DNA of 64,000 bases from Alphaproteobacteria bacterium (GTDB taxonomy: Bacteria > Pseudomonadota > Alphaproteobacteria > WRAU01 > Hepatincolaceae): assembly GCA_009780035.1 (NCBI GenBank), contig WRAU01000001.1, positions 62,001 to 126,000 on the forward strand. The letters run 5' to 3'. Position 1 is the first letter of the stretch. The number at the start of each line of letters is the position of its first letter. The notes under the pieces are model-generated. The model did not search any database. It had not been told where the DNA came from and saw only the letters and a list, made by a program, of their open reading frames with translations. Of the stretch, positions 10,960 through 19,941 are shown in pieces. The translations under genes and the position numbers were made by a program.

Positions 10960-13242
10960 ATGAAAATATTTAAAAGCATTATTTGTGTCCTAATTGTGCT
11001 GTTCTTTTCGCTGAATGTTTTTGCGGCGCAGATTAAGCAAGTTCAAATTAAAGGCAACAGCAGAGTTATATCCAATTATATAGAATCTCTCCTTTCTGCA
11101 GAAGTAGGAGAAGATTATTCCATAGACAAACTAAATGCGGATTTAAAAACTTTATATGCCACAGATCTTTTTGGGAGTGTTGATGGCAGCTTTGAAAATG
11201 GCATTGTAGCTATTAAGGTGGTTGAAAGTCCTTTAATTGATAACATAACTTTTAGCGGCAATTCTAAATTAAAAAGCGATGTTCTTATGAAAGAAATTTC
11301 GTCGCAAAAGAGGTCTCCTTTTTCACAGAATCGTTTAAATTTAGATATTCAAAGAATTACTGAACTATATTATAAAAGCGGTTTTTTCTCTGCTGCTGTT
11401 AATTTTGAAATAGTCCATAAGGAATTTAACCGCCTTGATATTGTATTTAGAATTCAAGAGGGACGCAAAACTTTAATTGATACCGTAATTTTTATGGGAA
11501 ATAGTGCTTTTCCTGATAGCGAGTTAAAATCGCAAATGCTGACTAAAGAATCAAGATGGTGGCGGTTATTCAATGCCGGCGATGTTTATGATATTAACAG
11601 AATTCTTTATGACGGTGAATTATTACGGCAGTTTTATTTAGAAAACGGCTATCCTAATTTTAGCGTTTTATCAAATTTTTCCGAGCTTTCTATGCATAAC
11701 GGCTTTATAATTACCTATGTTTTAGAAGAAGGCGAACGCTACCGTTTCGGTGATGTTTCTCTTAATATAAAACTTTTAGATTTACTTCCGCATGAGGAAG
11801 AAATTATGAAAGAAATTACGCTTATTGATAGAAGAGACTGGTTTAAAAATTCTCGTCTGCAACGGCAGGTGTTGAGAATTAAAGATAAAATTAATGCACT
11901 GGGCTATCAATTTGTTAGCGTTGAACCGCAAATGATTTTTAACGATGTTTCTAAGCGCGTGGATATTGTTTTTGTAATTGATGAACAAGATAAACTATTT
12001 GTGCATCAAGCTAATATTACGGGCAATCGCAGAACTCGTGATTATGTAATTAGACGCGAGCTGAAGTTTGCTGAACAAGATGCTTTCGATCAAGATAGAG
12101 TCAACATGGCGCAAAGAAATTTGCAGCAAACCGGCTATTTTTCTAGCGTAAATATTTCAGATTCGCCATCAGATTATCCTGGTAAAATTAATTTGGATAT
12201 TAATGTAGAAGAAGTATCTACTGGATCAATTTCTGTGGGCGGGGGATTCTCAACGGTTGATAGATTACAATTTGAAGCCAGCTATGCAGAAACAAACTTA
12301 TTCGGCACTGGAAATTATTTCGGCGTTAGTTTGAATTTATCACAAATGACTAAAATGTATAATGTAACTCTTAGCAATCCTTACTTTTTGGGACGTGAAT
12401 TATTTGCCAGTGCCTCAGTTTATAGAAGAGACAGCGGAGCTAGTAATTTATCTAGTCTAACCCTATATCAAAATTTAGAGCAAGGGATTTCTACATCATT
12501 AGGCTATCGGTTAACTGACTATATCTCGCAAAGATGGGGTTACAGCTTGTTCTACAGAAATATCTACAATGTTAATCCTAATGTATCTTTAAGCATTAAA
12601 GAATTAGCAGGAACATCTTTTGTATCCTCTATTTCGCACACACTTTCCTATAACAGCACCGATAACCCTATTTTCTCTACCCGCGGAATTGATGCCAGCT
12701 TAACTACAGAGTATGCAGGACTGTTTGGTGATAGTGACTACATCAAAAATACCTATAGGAGTGTATGGTATTACTCGGTATTTGAAGATGTAGTATTCTC
12801 TGCCCTTGGTTCAGTTGGAGTTATTGAAGGTTTAAACGGACAGAAAGTAAAAATCATCGATAAGTATAACTTAGGCGGACCAACTCTGCGCGGATTTAAA
12901 ATTGGAGCAAACTATGGCGGAATTGGACCTATGGATGCTACAACCGGAGAATCTCTAGGCGGTAAATATATGTTTAGAGGATCATTCCAGCTAGAAACTC
13001 CAATGCCGGGAGTTAAGCAGTATGGTTTATTAGTTTATACTTTCAGCGATTTTGGAACTGTTACTGATTTTTCTAATAACCCTTATATTTTAGATTCTAG
13101 AACTATTAGAGTATCGGCAGGAGTTGGTCTATCTTGGCGCTCGCCTGCTGGGGTAATTAGCTTAGATTTAGGATTCCCAGTTAAAAAAGATCCTATGGAT
13201 GCAACAGAAATGATTTTCTTAAACTTCGGCACAAGAATTTAA
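10960..13242 (+). CDS. bamA: Outer membrane protein assembly factor BamA
   Basis: 760-residue Omp85 protein. It has a signal peptide (about residues 1-22, ending VFAAQ), five POTRA domains over roughly residues 22-410, and a 16-strand beta barrel containing the conserved VGLSWRSPAGVISLDLG near the end. It ends with an aromatic-type terminal strand (FLNFGTRI). It inserts beta-barrel proteins into the outer membrane with its lipoprotein partners. A BamF-like gene (26125) and a BamB-like gene (63602) are elsewhere in the window. The usual downstream lpxD-fabZ-lpxA genes are absent; a GNAT gene follows instead. Confidence 0.97.
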   Translation: MKIFKSIICVLIVLFFSLNVFAAQIKQVQIKGNSRVISNYIESLLSAEVGEDYSIDKLNADLKTLYATDLFGSVDGSFENGIVAIKVVESPLIDNITFSGNSKLKSDVLMKEISSQKRSPFSQNRLNLDIQRITELYYKSGFFSAAVNFEIVHKEFNRLDIVFRIQEGRKTLIDTVIFMGNSAFPDSELKSQMLTKESRWWRLFNAGDVYDINRILYDGELLRQFYLENGYPNFSVLSNFSELSMHNGFIITYVLEEGERYRFGDVSLNIKLLDLLPHEEEIMKEITLIDRRDWFKNSRLQRQVLRIKDKINALGYQFVSVEPQMIFNDVSKRVDIVFVIDEQDKLFVHQANITGNRRTRDYVIRRELKFAEQDAFDQDRVNMAQRNLQQTGYFSSVNISDSPSDYPGKINLDINVEEVSTGSISVGGGFSTVDRLQFEASYAETNLFGTGNYFGVSLNLSQMTKMYNVTLSNPYFLGRELFASASVYRRDSGASNLSSLTLYQNLEQGISTSLGYRLTDYISQRWGYSLFYRNIYNVNPNVSLSIKELAGTSFVSSISHTLSYNSTDNPIFSTRGIDASLTTEYAGLFGDSDYIKNTYRSVWYYSVFEDVVFSALGSVGVIEGLNGQKVKIIDKYNLGGPTLRGFKIGANYGGIGPMDATTGESLGGKYMFRGSFQLETPMPGVKQYGLLVYTFSDFGTVTDFSNNPYILDSRTIRVSAGVGLSWRSPAGVISLDLGFPVKKDPMDATEMIFLNFGTRI

Positions 13243-13245
13243 AAA

Positions 13246-13839
13246 ATGCTTAAAGTAATTAAAGCCCAGCCAGAAGATGCTGCATATGTTGTTAGCTTAA
13301 TGTATAAAGCATTAGGTGATTATGCCGATTTTTTAATGGCATCAAATAATCCTAATAAAACCATCTCTTGTATGGAGGCATGCTTTAAGTCTAATCAGCC
13401 GCATCAGCTGCATTATAGCAATTGCCTAGTTGCTGTAATGGATAATGAAATAATAGGCGAGGCAACCTGCTATGCCGGCAATAAGATTCCTGCTTTTAAT
13501 AAAAATTTATCGTCTATTATTGCAGAATTTCCTAAAGATTATACTAAAATTAAACATGTGGTAGATATGCTGCAGCATCTTAAAGAAGCTGATGCCGATG
13601 AATACTATATGGATACCCTAAGCATACAGCAAAAACATCAGCATACAGGCATTGGACATTATCTTTTACAGGCAGTTTATGCAAAAGCCGCTCAAGAGGG
13701 TTTTTCTAAATTATCCATTGTGGTGCAATATGGCAAAGAGTATCTTTTAGACTATTATATTAAACAAGGATTTTTCCTAACTGAAGATAGAGATTTAGGC
13801 GGCATTAATTATCATCGCCTTTTAAGAACCTTGCAATAA
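13246..13839 (+). CDS. GNAT family N-acetyltransferase
   Basis: 197 residues with a GNAT fold. The acetyl-CoA loop appears as QQKHQHTGIGHYLLQAV (motif A, about residues 127-143), and the C-terminal part is YYIKQGFFLTEDRDLGG. The substrate is not predictable from sequence. It starts three bases after the bamA stop and is probably co-transcribed with it. The region faces the minus-strand thiol genes end to end. Confidence 0.85.
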   Translation: MLKVIKAQPEDAAYVVSLMYKALGDYADFLMASNNPNKTISCMEACFKSNQPHQLHYSNCLVAVMDNEIIGEATCYAGNKIPAFNKNLSSIIAEFPKDYTKIKHVVDMLQHLKEADADEYYMDTLSIQQKHQHTGIGHYLLQAVYAKAAQEGFSKLSIVVQYGKEYLLDYYIKQGFFLTEDRDLGGINYHRLLRTLQ

Positions 13840-13872
13840 TTACCGGGTATGACGGTATGGTGTAAGAGACCA

Positions 13873-13900
13873 GCCGAGAGTCTTCAGCAACTCTCTCGGC
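13873..13900. terminator. Hairpin between convergent genes
   Basis: Inverted repeat GCCGAGAG (13873-13880) with CTCTCGGC (13893-13900) and a 12-base loop, located between the ends of the + strand GNAT gene and the minus-strand oxidoreductase. There is no clear T tract on either side, so termination activity is inferred only from position and stem strength. Confidence 0.45.
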
Positions 13901-13918
13901 ATGATAATACTGTATAGG

Positions 13919-15301
13919 TTAAACTTTCTTTTTAGCAGAAGCTACATTCCCTAAAATATTCAGGGCTTCCCAAGTTCTTGTAAAAGGCGGGGCATAGGCG
14001 AAGTCTAGCATGCCTAGTTCTTCTACGGTTAAGCCTTTTTCAACGGCTGCTGACAAAGCATGAATCCTTAAAACCGTGCCGTTTTTGCCTAAAATTTGTC
14101 CGCCGATAATTACTCCTGTATCTGGATTAGTCAATACTTTCATAAAAACTCTAGCATTGCCTGGATAATAATTAGTATGGTTATAATCTTCCACAAAAGT
14201 TTTGTTATATGGAATATTATGCTTTTTGGCTTCATATTCAGTAAGCCCAGTTTTGCCAAGTTCAACATCTAATACTTTCAGCATGGAAGATCCAATGCTG
14301 CCGGTAAATTTAGATGGTATTCCCGCAATGCTGTCGGCAGCCACTCTTGCCATTTTATTAGCAATAGTTGCCAATGGAATATATACATCGTGCTTAATAA
14401 TTTTATGATAAACTGAAGCGCAATCGCCAATGGCATAAATATTGGCAATATTTGTTCTGCCTTCCCTATCAACTAGCAAAGCTCCGTTAGGTAATTTTTT
14501 AAACGTAATATTATCAAGAAAATGCGTATTAGGGACGAATCCTTTAGATACAATTAAAATATCACTTTGAATTGTAAAACTTTCATGATGGGCATCTGTA
14601 TTATGATTATTTGTATGGGCGTTAATTTGCACACCTTTTCCAGTATTATCAATTTTTTCCACATGAGCTTTTAAATATATATTAATATTATGCTTCCGCA
14701 GTTCTTTTTCTAGTGCTTCTTCAAAATCATCATCTAAAATGTTAGAAGTCAAGCTATGTTTAAAATCAATAATATTAATTGTATCCACACTGGGAATATT
14801 CTTAAAGGCTTCTAATAATTCTAGCCCAATAAAGCCTGCTCCTAAAATTGAAACCGATTTAACCTCGCCTTTAGCTATTTTATCTTTTATTGCATGGGCA
14901 TCATAAAGGGTTTTTACCGTAAAGGTATTAGTATTATTACATATTTCAAAATCTCGTGGGGTTGCTCCGCTGGCAATAATCAGCTTATCGTAATTTTCAA
15001 CTTTTTTTTGTCCGTTTTCTAAATTTTTTACTGTAAGCGTTTGCGCCTTTTCATCTACCGATAGCACACGATGCTTAATAAAAATTTTTAATCCCGTGTT
15101 CTGTAATTCTTCAACCGTTCTTGCAAACAGATTTTTTTCATTGTCAAAAAAATTGCCGATATAATAAGGAAGTCCGCAGGCGCCAAAGCTAACATAGTCT
15201 ATTGAATCATAAACTATAACTTCAGCCGATGGCAAATTTCTTTTAAGCCGAGCTGCTGCTGTCATGCCACCGCCTTGGGCTCCGATTATTATAACTTTCA
15301 T
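13919..15301 (-). CDS. FAD-dependent pyridine nucleotide-disulfide oxidoreductase (CoA-disulfide reductase/NADH oxidase type)
   Basis: 460 residues. N-terminal FAD-binding motif IIIGAQGGGMTAA (residues 4-16). The single redox cysteine Cys42 lies in SFGACGLPYY, the signature of the CoA-disulfide reductase/NADH oxidase branch. The NAD-binding motif SILGAGFIGLE is near residue 150, the second FAD motif IYAIGDCA near 290, and a dimerisation domain follows. Such enzymes reduce CoA disulfide, polysulfide or O2 with NAD(P)H. It follows a cystine carrier gene by four bases on the same strand. This suggests a role in reducing imported disulfides, but that is inference. Confidence 0.88.
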   Translation of the reverse strand: MKVIIIGAQGGGMTAAARLKRNLPSAEVIVYDSIDYVSFGACGLPYYIGNFFDNEKNLFARTVEELQNTGLKIFIKHRVLSVDEKAQTLTVKNLENGQKKVENYDKLIIASGATPRDFEICNNTNTFTVKTLYDAHAIKDKIAKGEVKSVSILGAGFIGLELLEAFKNIPSVDTINIIDFKHSLTSNILDDDFEEALEKELRKHNINIYLKAHVEKIDNTGKGVQINAHTNNHNTDAHHESFTIQSDILIVSKGFVPNTHFLDNITFKKLPNGALLVDREGRTNIANIYAIGDCASVYHKIIKHDVYIPLATIANKMARVAADSIAGIPSKFTGSIGSSMLKVLDVELGKTGLTEYEAKKHNIPYNKTFVEDYNHTNYYPGNARVFMKVLTNPDTGVIIGGQILGKNGTVLRIHALSAAVEKGLTVEELGMLDFAYAPPFTRTWEALNILGNVASAKKKV

Positions 15302-15305
15302 TAAA

Positions 15306-16682
15306 CTACTCCTCTGCTGTTTTAACTACGGTATCGCTATTATAAATATCGCTGTTAATGTTTTTGGTTGCTTTGGCTGCAACTAACGAAGATAGCACGG
15401 AATCATTAACATTCAGCATAGTTCTTGCCATATCAAGAATTGGCTCAATCCCAATTAAAATTGCCACAAGGGTAAGGGGCATATTAAAGGTTGATAATAC
15501 CGCAATTGCCGCAAAAGTTGCTCCGCCGCCTACACCGGCAATGCCGAAAGAACTGATGGTTATAATGGCAATCAGTGATAATATGAATCCTATGCTAGTT
15601 GGGTCAATTCCTACGCTTGGCGCCAGCACTACGGCTAATATTGCCGGATAAATTCCAGCGCAGCCATTTTGTCCCATAATTGCACCAAAAGATGCTCCAA
15701 TAGAGGCAATGGTTGGCTGAACGCCAAAGGCATCAGTTTGGGTTCTAATATTCATGGGAATTGATGCTGCACTGCTTCTGCTGGCAAAGGCGAATAGCAG
15801 CAGAGGCATAACCTTTTTAATATAGGTAAAAATATTAAAGCCAAACATTATTAAAATTATCATATGAATTATAAACATAATAATAATCGCCGCATAAGTT
15901 GCTGCCACAAAACTTGCTAAAGAAAGAATATCTGTGTAAGAGCTGGTAGCGGCAATTTCAGTAAACAATGCAAAAATTCCGTAAGGAGTTAAACGCAGCA
16001 CAATTACCACAAGGCGCATAACTATTTTATAAAGCACATCAATGCCAGATTTGAATTTTTCAGCGGTTTGGGGATCTTTCTTAAGAACGCCCAAATAGGC
16101 TATGCCTACTAAAATAAAGAAAATTACCAGTGAAGCAATAGAGTTGCCTCTTGCTCCTGTCATATCGGCAAAAGGATTGGTGGTGATAAAATCAGTAAAA
16201 ATAGAAGAAAAAGACCGTTCAAAGAAAGATTCCTGACGAGCTGCTAATTTAATTAAAGTTTGCTGATCCGGTGATGCTGCAGCAGTAAGGGAATCTAGGT
16301 TAAGTCCAAATCCTAAGGTTACTAAAATTCCCACAAGGGCAGAAACTGCCACCGTAAACAGCAGCATAAAAATAATTATAGAGATTGGTTTTCCCATCTG
16401 CTGATTAGCGCCTATTTTGGTCATTGCTGAAAGCACTGCCACGCAGATAATTGGATACACTAGCATTTGCAATAATTTAACATAGCCGTTGGCAAATATA
16501 GAATAAATATCCATAGATCTGTTTAATATCGCATCAGTAGAGGTATAATGGATAAAAATTCCAACAATGGCTCCTAAAACCAGCCCTGTGAATACTCTTT
16601 TATTAAAAGAGATATGTTTTCTTTGTAATATAAATAGAAAAATTAATACAACTAATAATATAGCCATATTTAGAATAAACAT
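15306..16682 (-). CDS. tcyP: L-cystine symporter, TcyP/YdjN type (DAACS family)
   Basis: 458-residue membrane carrier of the dicarboxylate/amino acid:cation symporter superfamily, with about eight hydrophobic segments. Marks include NGYVKLLQMLVYPII near residue 66, a re-entrant serine-rich loop FASRSSAASIPMNI and QNGCAGIYPAILAVVLAP. This pattern and the length resemble L-cystine uptake protein TcyP more than glutamate or C4-dicarboxylate carriers. AGGAG lies just before the ATG and a strong promoter is present (16713-16741). It is probably co-transcribed with the downstream disulfide reductase, giving a cystine import and reduction pair. Confidence 0.85.
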   Translation of the reverse strand: MFILNMAILLVVLIFLFILQRKHISFNKRVFTGLVLGAIVGIFIHYTSTDAILNRSMDIYSIFANGYVKLLQMLVYPIICVAVLSAMTKIGANQQMGKPISIIIFMLLFTVAVSALVGILVTLGFGLNLDSLTAAASPDQQTLIKLAARQESFFERSFSSIFTDFITTNPFADMTGARGNSIASLVIFFILVGIAYLGVLKKDPQTAEKFKSGIDVLYKIVMRLVVIVLRLTPYGIFALFTEIAATSSYTDILSLASFVAATYAAIIIMFIIHMIILIMFGFNIFTYIKKVMPLLLFAFASRSSAASIPMNIRTQTDAFGVQPTIASIGASFGAIMGQNGCAGIYPAILAVVLAPSVGIDPTSIGFILSLIAIITISSFGIAGVGGGATFAAIAVLSTFNMPLTLVAILIGIEPILDMARTMLNVNDSVLSSLVAAKATKNINSDIYNSDTVVKTAEE

Positions 16683-16712
16683 GATTCGTCTCCTTTAAAC
16701 AATACTATGTTT

Positions 16713-16744
16713 AGTATAGCAATGATTTTGATAAATATCAAAAT
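16713..16744 (-). promoter_or_regulatory. Promoter of the cystine carrier operon with overlapping operator-like palindrome
   Basis: Read on the minus strand: TTGATA (16741-16736), a 17-base spacer, then TATACT (16718-16713) preceded by TGC as an extended -10. A perfect inverted repeat, ATTTTGATA-AA-TATCAAAAT (16725-16744), covers the -35 box and would suit a dimeric repressor. No regulator gene is adjacent. Confidence 0.6.
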
Positions 16745-16788
16745 TATTATAAATATGGAAATAAAACAAAAATTAAACTATATTATAC

Positions 16789-16872
16789 AGTATGATATAA
16801 TTAAATAACAGAGGTTGTATGTATTTATATAGTATGATATAATTAAATAACAGAGGTTGTATGTATTTATAT
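16789..16872 (+). repeat. 42-bp perfect tandem duplication containing promoter, RBS and start codon
   Basis: Two identical 42-base copies, 16789-16830 and 16831-16872. Each holds an extended -10 (TGATATAAT; TATAAT at 16796-16801 and 16838-16843), a Shine-Dalgarno-like AGAGG and an ATG with the first four codons of the HAD gene. The first ATG (16819) opens a seven-codon frame, MYLYSMI, that stops at 16842. The second ATG (16861) opens the real gene. The exact identity points to a recent event. Confidence 0.9.
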
Positions 16873-17334
16873 TTTTTTGATTTAGATGACACAATTTGCA
16901 ATACAGCACAAGCGGTTAAGCATTTAGAAAGCAAATATAATCTTAAAAAAGAAGATTATGCTGATGAACATGAGTATTTTCAAGTTTTAGATAATAAGCT
17001 CCGAGAATACGGCTTAGATAATATTAGTATTTTAGAGAATTCTACCGTCTCGCTTTTACAGCAGTTAATTAAAGACAAGGCCCATGATAATATTTATTAT
17101 ATAACCGCTCGTGAAAGCACAGTTCGTCAAGAAAGCGTTGTCTGGCTGAAAAAATATAATCTATGGCTGGGCGAAGACAGGCTTTTAATGGATACGCAGA
17201 ATATTAAGGGCAAAACCATTGACGGAATTATGAGCAGCAGCGATAAACAGTTCGCATTTTTATTTGATGATTTAATAGATAATCATAAAGAGGCGGCTTC
17301 TTATAAAAAAATAATTTCTTGTTTTCCAATTTAG
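16861..17334 (+). CDS. HAD superfamily hydrolase (small phosphatase)
   Basis: 157 residues. Motif I FDLDDT has the nucleophile Asp7 and acid/base Asp9. Motif II is seen as YITARE near residue 80, and motif IV as LFDDLIDN near residue 139. The layout resembles small 5'-nucleotidase-like or sugar phosphatase HAD proteins with little or no cap; the substrate is unknown. The gene starts inside the second copy of a 42-bp duplication, so promoter and start region are doubled. It is followed 10 bases later by an SDR gene, probably in the same transcript. Confidence 0.8.
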   Translation: MYLYFFDLDDTICNTAQAVKHLESKYNLKKEDYADEHEYFQVLDNKLREYGLDNISILENSTVSLLQQLIKDKAHDNIYYITARESTVRQESVVWLKKYNLWLGEDRLLMDTQNIKGKTIDGIMSSSDKQFAFLFDDLIDNHKEAASYKKIISCFPI

Positions 17335-17344
17335 AAGGTTAAAT

Positions 17345-18094
17345 ATGCAGACGATTTTCATCACCGGAGGCACTTCCGGCATTGGTTTTGCCTTAGCAGA
17401 ACATTATTTGGCTGGGGGCAATCGGGTAGTAATTACTGGGCGCACTGAATCTAAGTTAAACGAGGCTGCAAATAAGCTGTTGGAATACGGCGATTTACTG
17501 ATTACCAAACTAATAGATGTAGTTGATGCTTCTGGTATGAAAGAGTATATCATTGAAATTGATGATAAATATACTATTGATATGATAATTGCTAATGCAG
17601 GAGTTTCAGCAGGGGTATCTTCCGTAGCAGATTTTGATGCAACGGCAAGAAACATTTTTGATATTAATGTTTATGGCGTATTTAATACGGTTCACCCTAT
17701 TTTAGAACGTATGCAGTCCCGTAGGGCAGGGCATATAGTTTTAATTTGTTCTATGAGCGCTTTTTTTGGACTTACATCCGCAGTTTTTTATGCCAGTTCA
17801 AAAGCGGCAATTAAATCTTACGGCGAAGGCTTGCGGATTCTTATGAGCGATTACAATGTAGATGTATCCACAGTTTTTCCCGGCTTTGTAGAAAGCAGCA
17901 TTACAAGGGCGAATAAATTCGGCATGCCTTTTCTAATGGGGGCTCAGCAGGCGGCAGGGATTATTACTGCTGGGCTTGCCAAGAAAAAAGGCTATATTTT
18001 GTTTCCTTTAAGAATGCGGCTATTAATTGGCATGATTGCAATTTTACCGTTTTTTGTAAGGGAAAAAATTCTTAAAAGATTGCCGCATAAATAA
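17345..18094 (+). CDS. Short-chain dehydrogenase/reductase
   Basis: 249-residue classical SDR. The cofactor motif TGGTSGIG is at residues 7-14, NAG at 84-86, catalytic Ser136, and the YxxxK pair Tyr149 and Lys153. The C-terminal tail is hydrophobic (residues 225-240, LLIGMIAILPFFV), as in membrane-associated SDRs that act on lipids or long-chain substrates. The substrate is not predictable. It likely forms a two-gene transcript with the HAD gene. Confidence 0.87.
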   Translation: MQTIFITGGTSGIGFALAEHYLAGGNRVVITGRTESKLNEAANKLLEYGDLLITKLIDVVDASGMKEYIIEIDDKYTIDMIIANAGVSAGVSSVADFDATARNIFDINVYGVFNTVHPILERMQSRRAGHIVLICSMSAFFGLTSAVFYASSKAAIKSYGEGLRILMSDYNVDVSTVFPGFVESSITRANKFGMPFLMGAQQAAGIITAGLAKKKGYILFPLRMRLLIGMIAILPFFVREKILKRLPHK

Positions 18095-18160
18095 TATAGA
18101 CAAGTCAACAAAAATATATTTATAATACTTATAAATATACACAAAAGCTCAATAAGATTC

Positions 18161-18230
18161 GTCATGCTGTGCTTGACACGGCATCTATTTGCAGTATAAT
18201 TTCGTGGATGCCGATTTTCATCGGCATGAC
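18161..18230. repeat. REP-like composite palindrome carrying a consensus promoter
   Basis: A 70-base element with arms gtcatgctgtg... and ...tcggcatgac at its ends, plus an internal hairpin ATGCCGAT/ATCGGCAT in the right half. Same family as the repeats at 6480, 8457 and 29990. It lies between the SDR gene and ettA. Confidence 0.75.
18173..18200 (+). promoter_or_regulatory. Consensus sigma-70 promoter inside the repeat, upstream of ettA
   Basis: Perfect TTGACA (18173-18178) and perfect TATAAT (18195-18200) with 16-base spacing, pointing at ettA 63 bases downstream. Both boxes lie within the REP-like element. Confidence 0.6.
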
Positions 18231-18262
18231 GAAGAATTTATTCACAAAACTAAGGATTTTCT

Positions 18263-19933
18263 ATGGCACAATTTGTTCTAACAATGAAAGATGTAAAAAA
18301 AGTTTTTCCAGGTGGCAAAACTATATTAAAAGGCTTGTATCTGTCATTTTTTGAAGATGCAAAAATTGGGATACTTGGGCACAATGGTGCGGGTAAATCT
18401 ACTTTCATGAAAATTGTGGCAGGACTAGATAAAGAATACACAGGTGAAATTTGGGTTCGCGATGGTATTAAAGTAGGATATTTAGCACAAGAACCGCGTT
18501 TGAATGAAAGTTTAACTGTTAAAGAAAATATTATGGAATCTGTGGCAGAAATTCAAGCCCTAGTTGATCAGTTCAACGAGGTAAGTATGAAATTTGCCGA
18601 AGAAATGACAGACGCTGAAATGGATAAACTGCTAGAATTGCAAGGACAGCTGCAAAATCAGATAGATGCCAAAGACGCTTGGGATTTAAACCGCCAAATA
18701 GATATTGCTATGGACGCTTTACGCTGTCCTGCTGGAGATTCTAATATTAAAAATTTATCAGGCGGTGAAAAAAGAAGAGTGGCTTTGTGCAAACTTCTGC
18801 TTGAAAAACCAGATATTCTATTGCTAGACGAACCAACCAACCATTTAGATGCGGAATCGGTAGCTTGGCTGGAACGCTACCTTAAAGAATATAAGGGCAT
18901 GGTTCTTGTTATAACCCATGATAGATACTTCCTAGATAACATTACCAATTGGATATTAGAGCTTGAACGCGGCGAGGGCATTCCTTACGAGGGCAATTAT
19001 TCCGCATGGCTGCAGCAGAAACAAAAAAGATTAGCGCAGGAAGAAAGAGAAGAATCTGCACGGCAGAAAACTCTTAAAAAAGAATACGAATGGGTATCGG
19101 CAAGCCCAAAGGCGCGTCAGGCTAAAAATAAGGCAAGAATCACTGCTTACGAAAATTTATTATCAGCAGAAAATGAAAATAAGGTTTATGAATCTTCTCT
19201 TATAATTCCGCCGGGTCCTAAGCTGGGCGAAATTGTGATTGAGGCAAAAAATATTTCTAAAGCCTTTGAAAATAAATTACTAATTGACGATTTAAGTTTT
19301 ATTATCCCAAGGGGAGCAGTGGTAGGGATTATCGGAGCGAATGGTGCCGGTAAAACCACACTTTTTAGAATGCTAACCGGCAAGGAAAATCCCGATAAGG
19401 GCAGCATTAGAGTAGGGGAATCGGTAGTTTTGGGCTATGTTGATCAAAGCAGGGATTCACTAAATGACGATAATACTGTGTGGCAGGAAATTTCTGACGG
19501 CATGGATGTAATTCCCATTGGTAAGCGCACTATCCCTAGTAGAGCCTATACGGCGCAGTTTAATTTTAAAGGAGCTGACCAGCAGAAAAAAATCGCCTCC
19601 CTTAGCGGCGGTGAACGCAACCGTGTGCATTTGGCAAAAATGTTAAAATCAGGGGCGAATGTGCTGTTGCTAGATGAACCAACCAATGATTTAGATGTGG
19701 AAACTCTAAGTGCCTTAGAAGAGGCTATTTTAGAATATGCCGGCTGCGTTCTGGTAATATCGCATGACAGATGGTTTTTAGATAGAATTTCCACACATAT
19801 TTTAGCCTTTGAGGGCGATTCTAAAGTGATTTGGAACGAGGGTAACTATCAAGATTACGAAGACGATAAAATTAAAAGATTAGGTATAGACGCTACACAG
19901 CCGCATCGTATTAAGTATCGTCCGCTTGCTTAG
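18263..19933 (+). CDS. ettA: Energy-dependent translational throttle protein EttA (ABC-F ATPase)
   Basis: 556 residues, almost exactly the length of E. coli EttA. Two ABC domains: Walker A GHNGAGKST at residues 39-47 and GANGAGKTT in the second half. Two signature motifs, LSGGEKRRV and LSGGERNRV. An arm and a linker with many charged residues lie between the domains. There is no membrane domain, as expected for the ABC-F family, which binds the ribosomal E site and gates the first elongation step by energy state. AAGGAT at 18252-18257 sets the ATG. Confidence 0.95.
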   Translation: MAQFVLTMKDVKKVFPGGKTILKGLYLSFFEDAKIGILGHNGAGKSTFMKIVAGLDKEYTGEIWVRDGIKVGYLAQEPRLNESLTVKENIMESVAEIQALVDQFNEVSMKFAEEMTDAEMDKLLELQGQLQNQIDAKDAWDLNRQIDIAMDALRCPAGDSNIKNLSGGEKRRVALCKLLLEKPDILLLDEPTNHLDAESVAWLERYLKEYKGMVLVITHDRYFLDNITNWILELERGEGIPYEGNYSAWLQQKQKRLAQEEREESARQKTLKKEYEWVSASPKARQAKNKARITAYENLLSAENENKVYESSLIIPPGPKLGEIVIEAKNISKAFENKLLIDDLSFIIPRGAVVGIIGANGAGKTTLFRMLTGKENPDKGSIRVGESVVLGYVDQSRDSLNDDNTVWQEISDGMDVIPIGKRTIPSRAYTAQFNFKGADQQKKIASLSGGERNRVHLAKMLKSGANVLLLDEPTNDLDVETLSALEEAILEYAGCVLVISHDRWFLDRISTHILAFEGDSKVIWNEGNYQDYEDDKIKRLGIDATQPHRIKYRPLA

Positions 19934-19941
19934 GTAAACCC

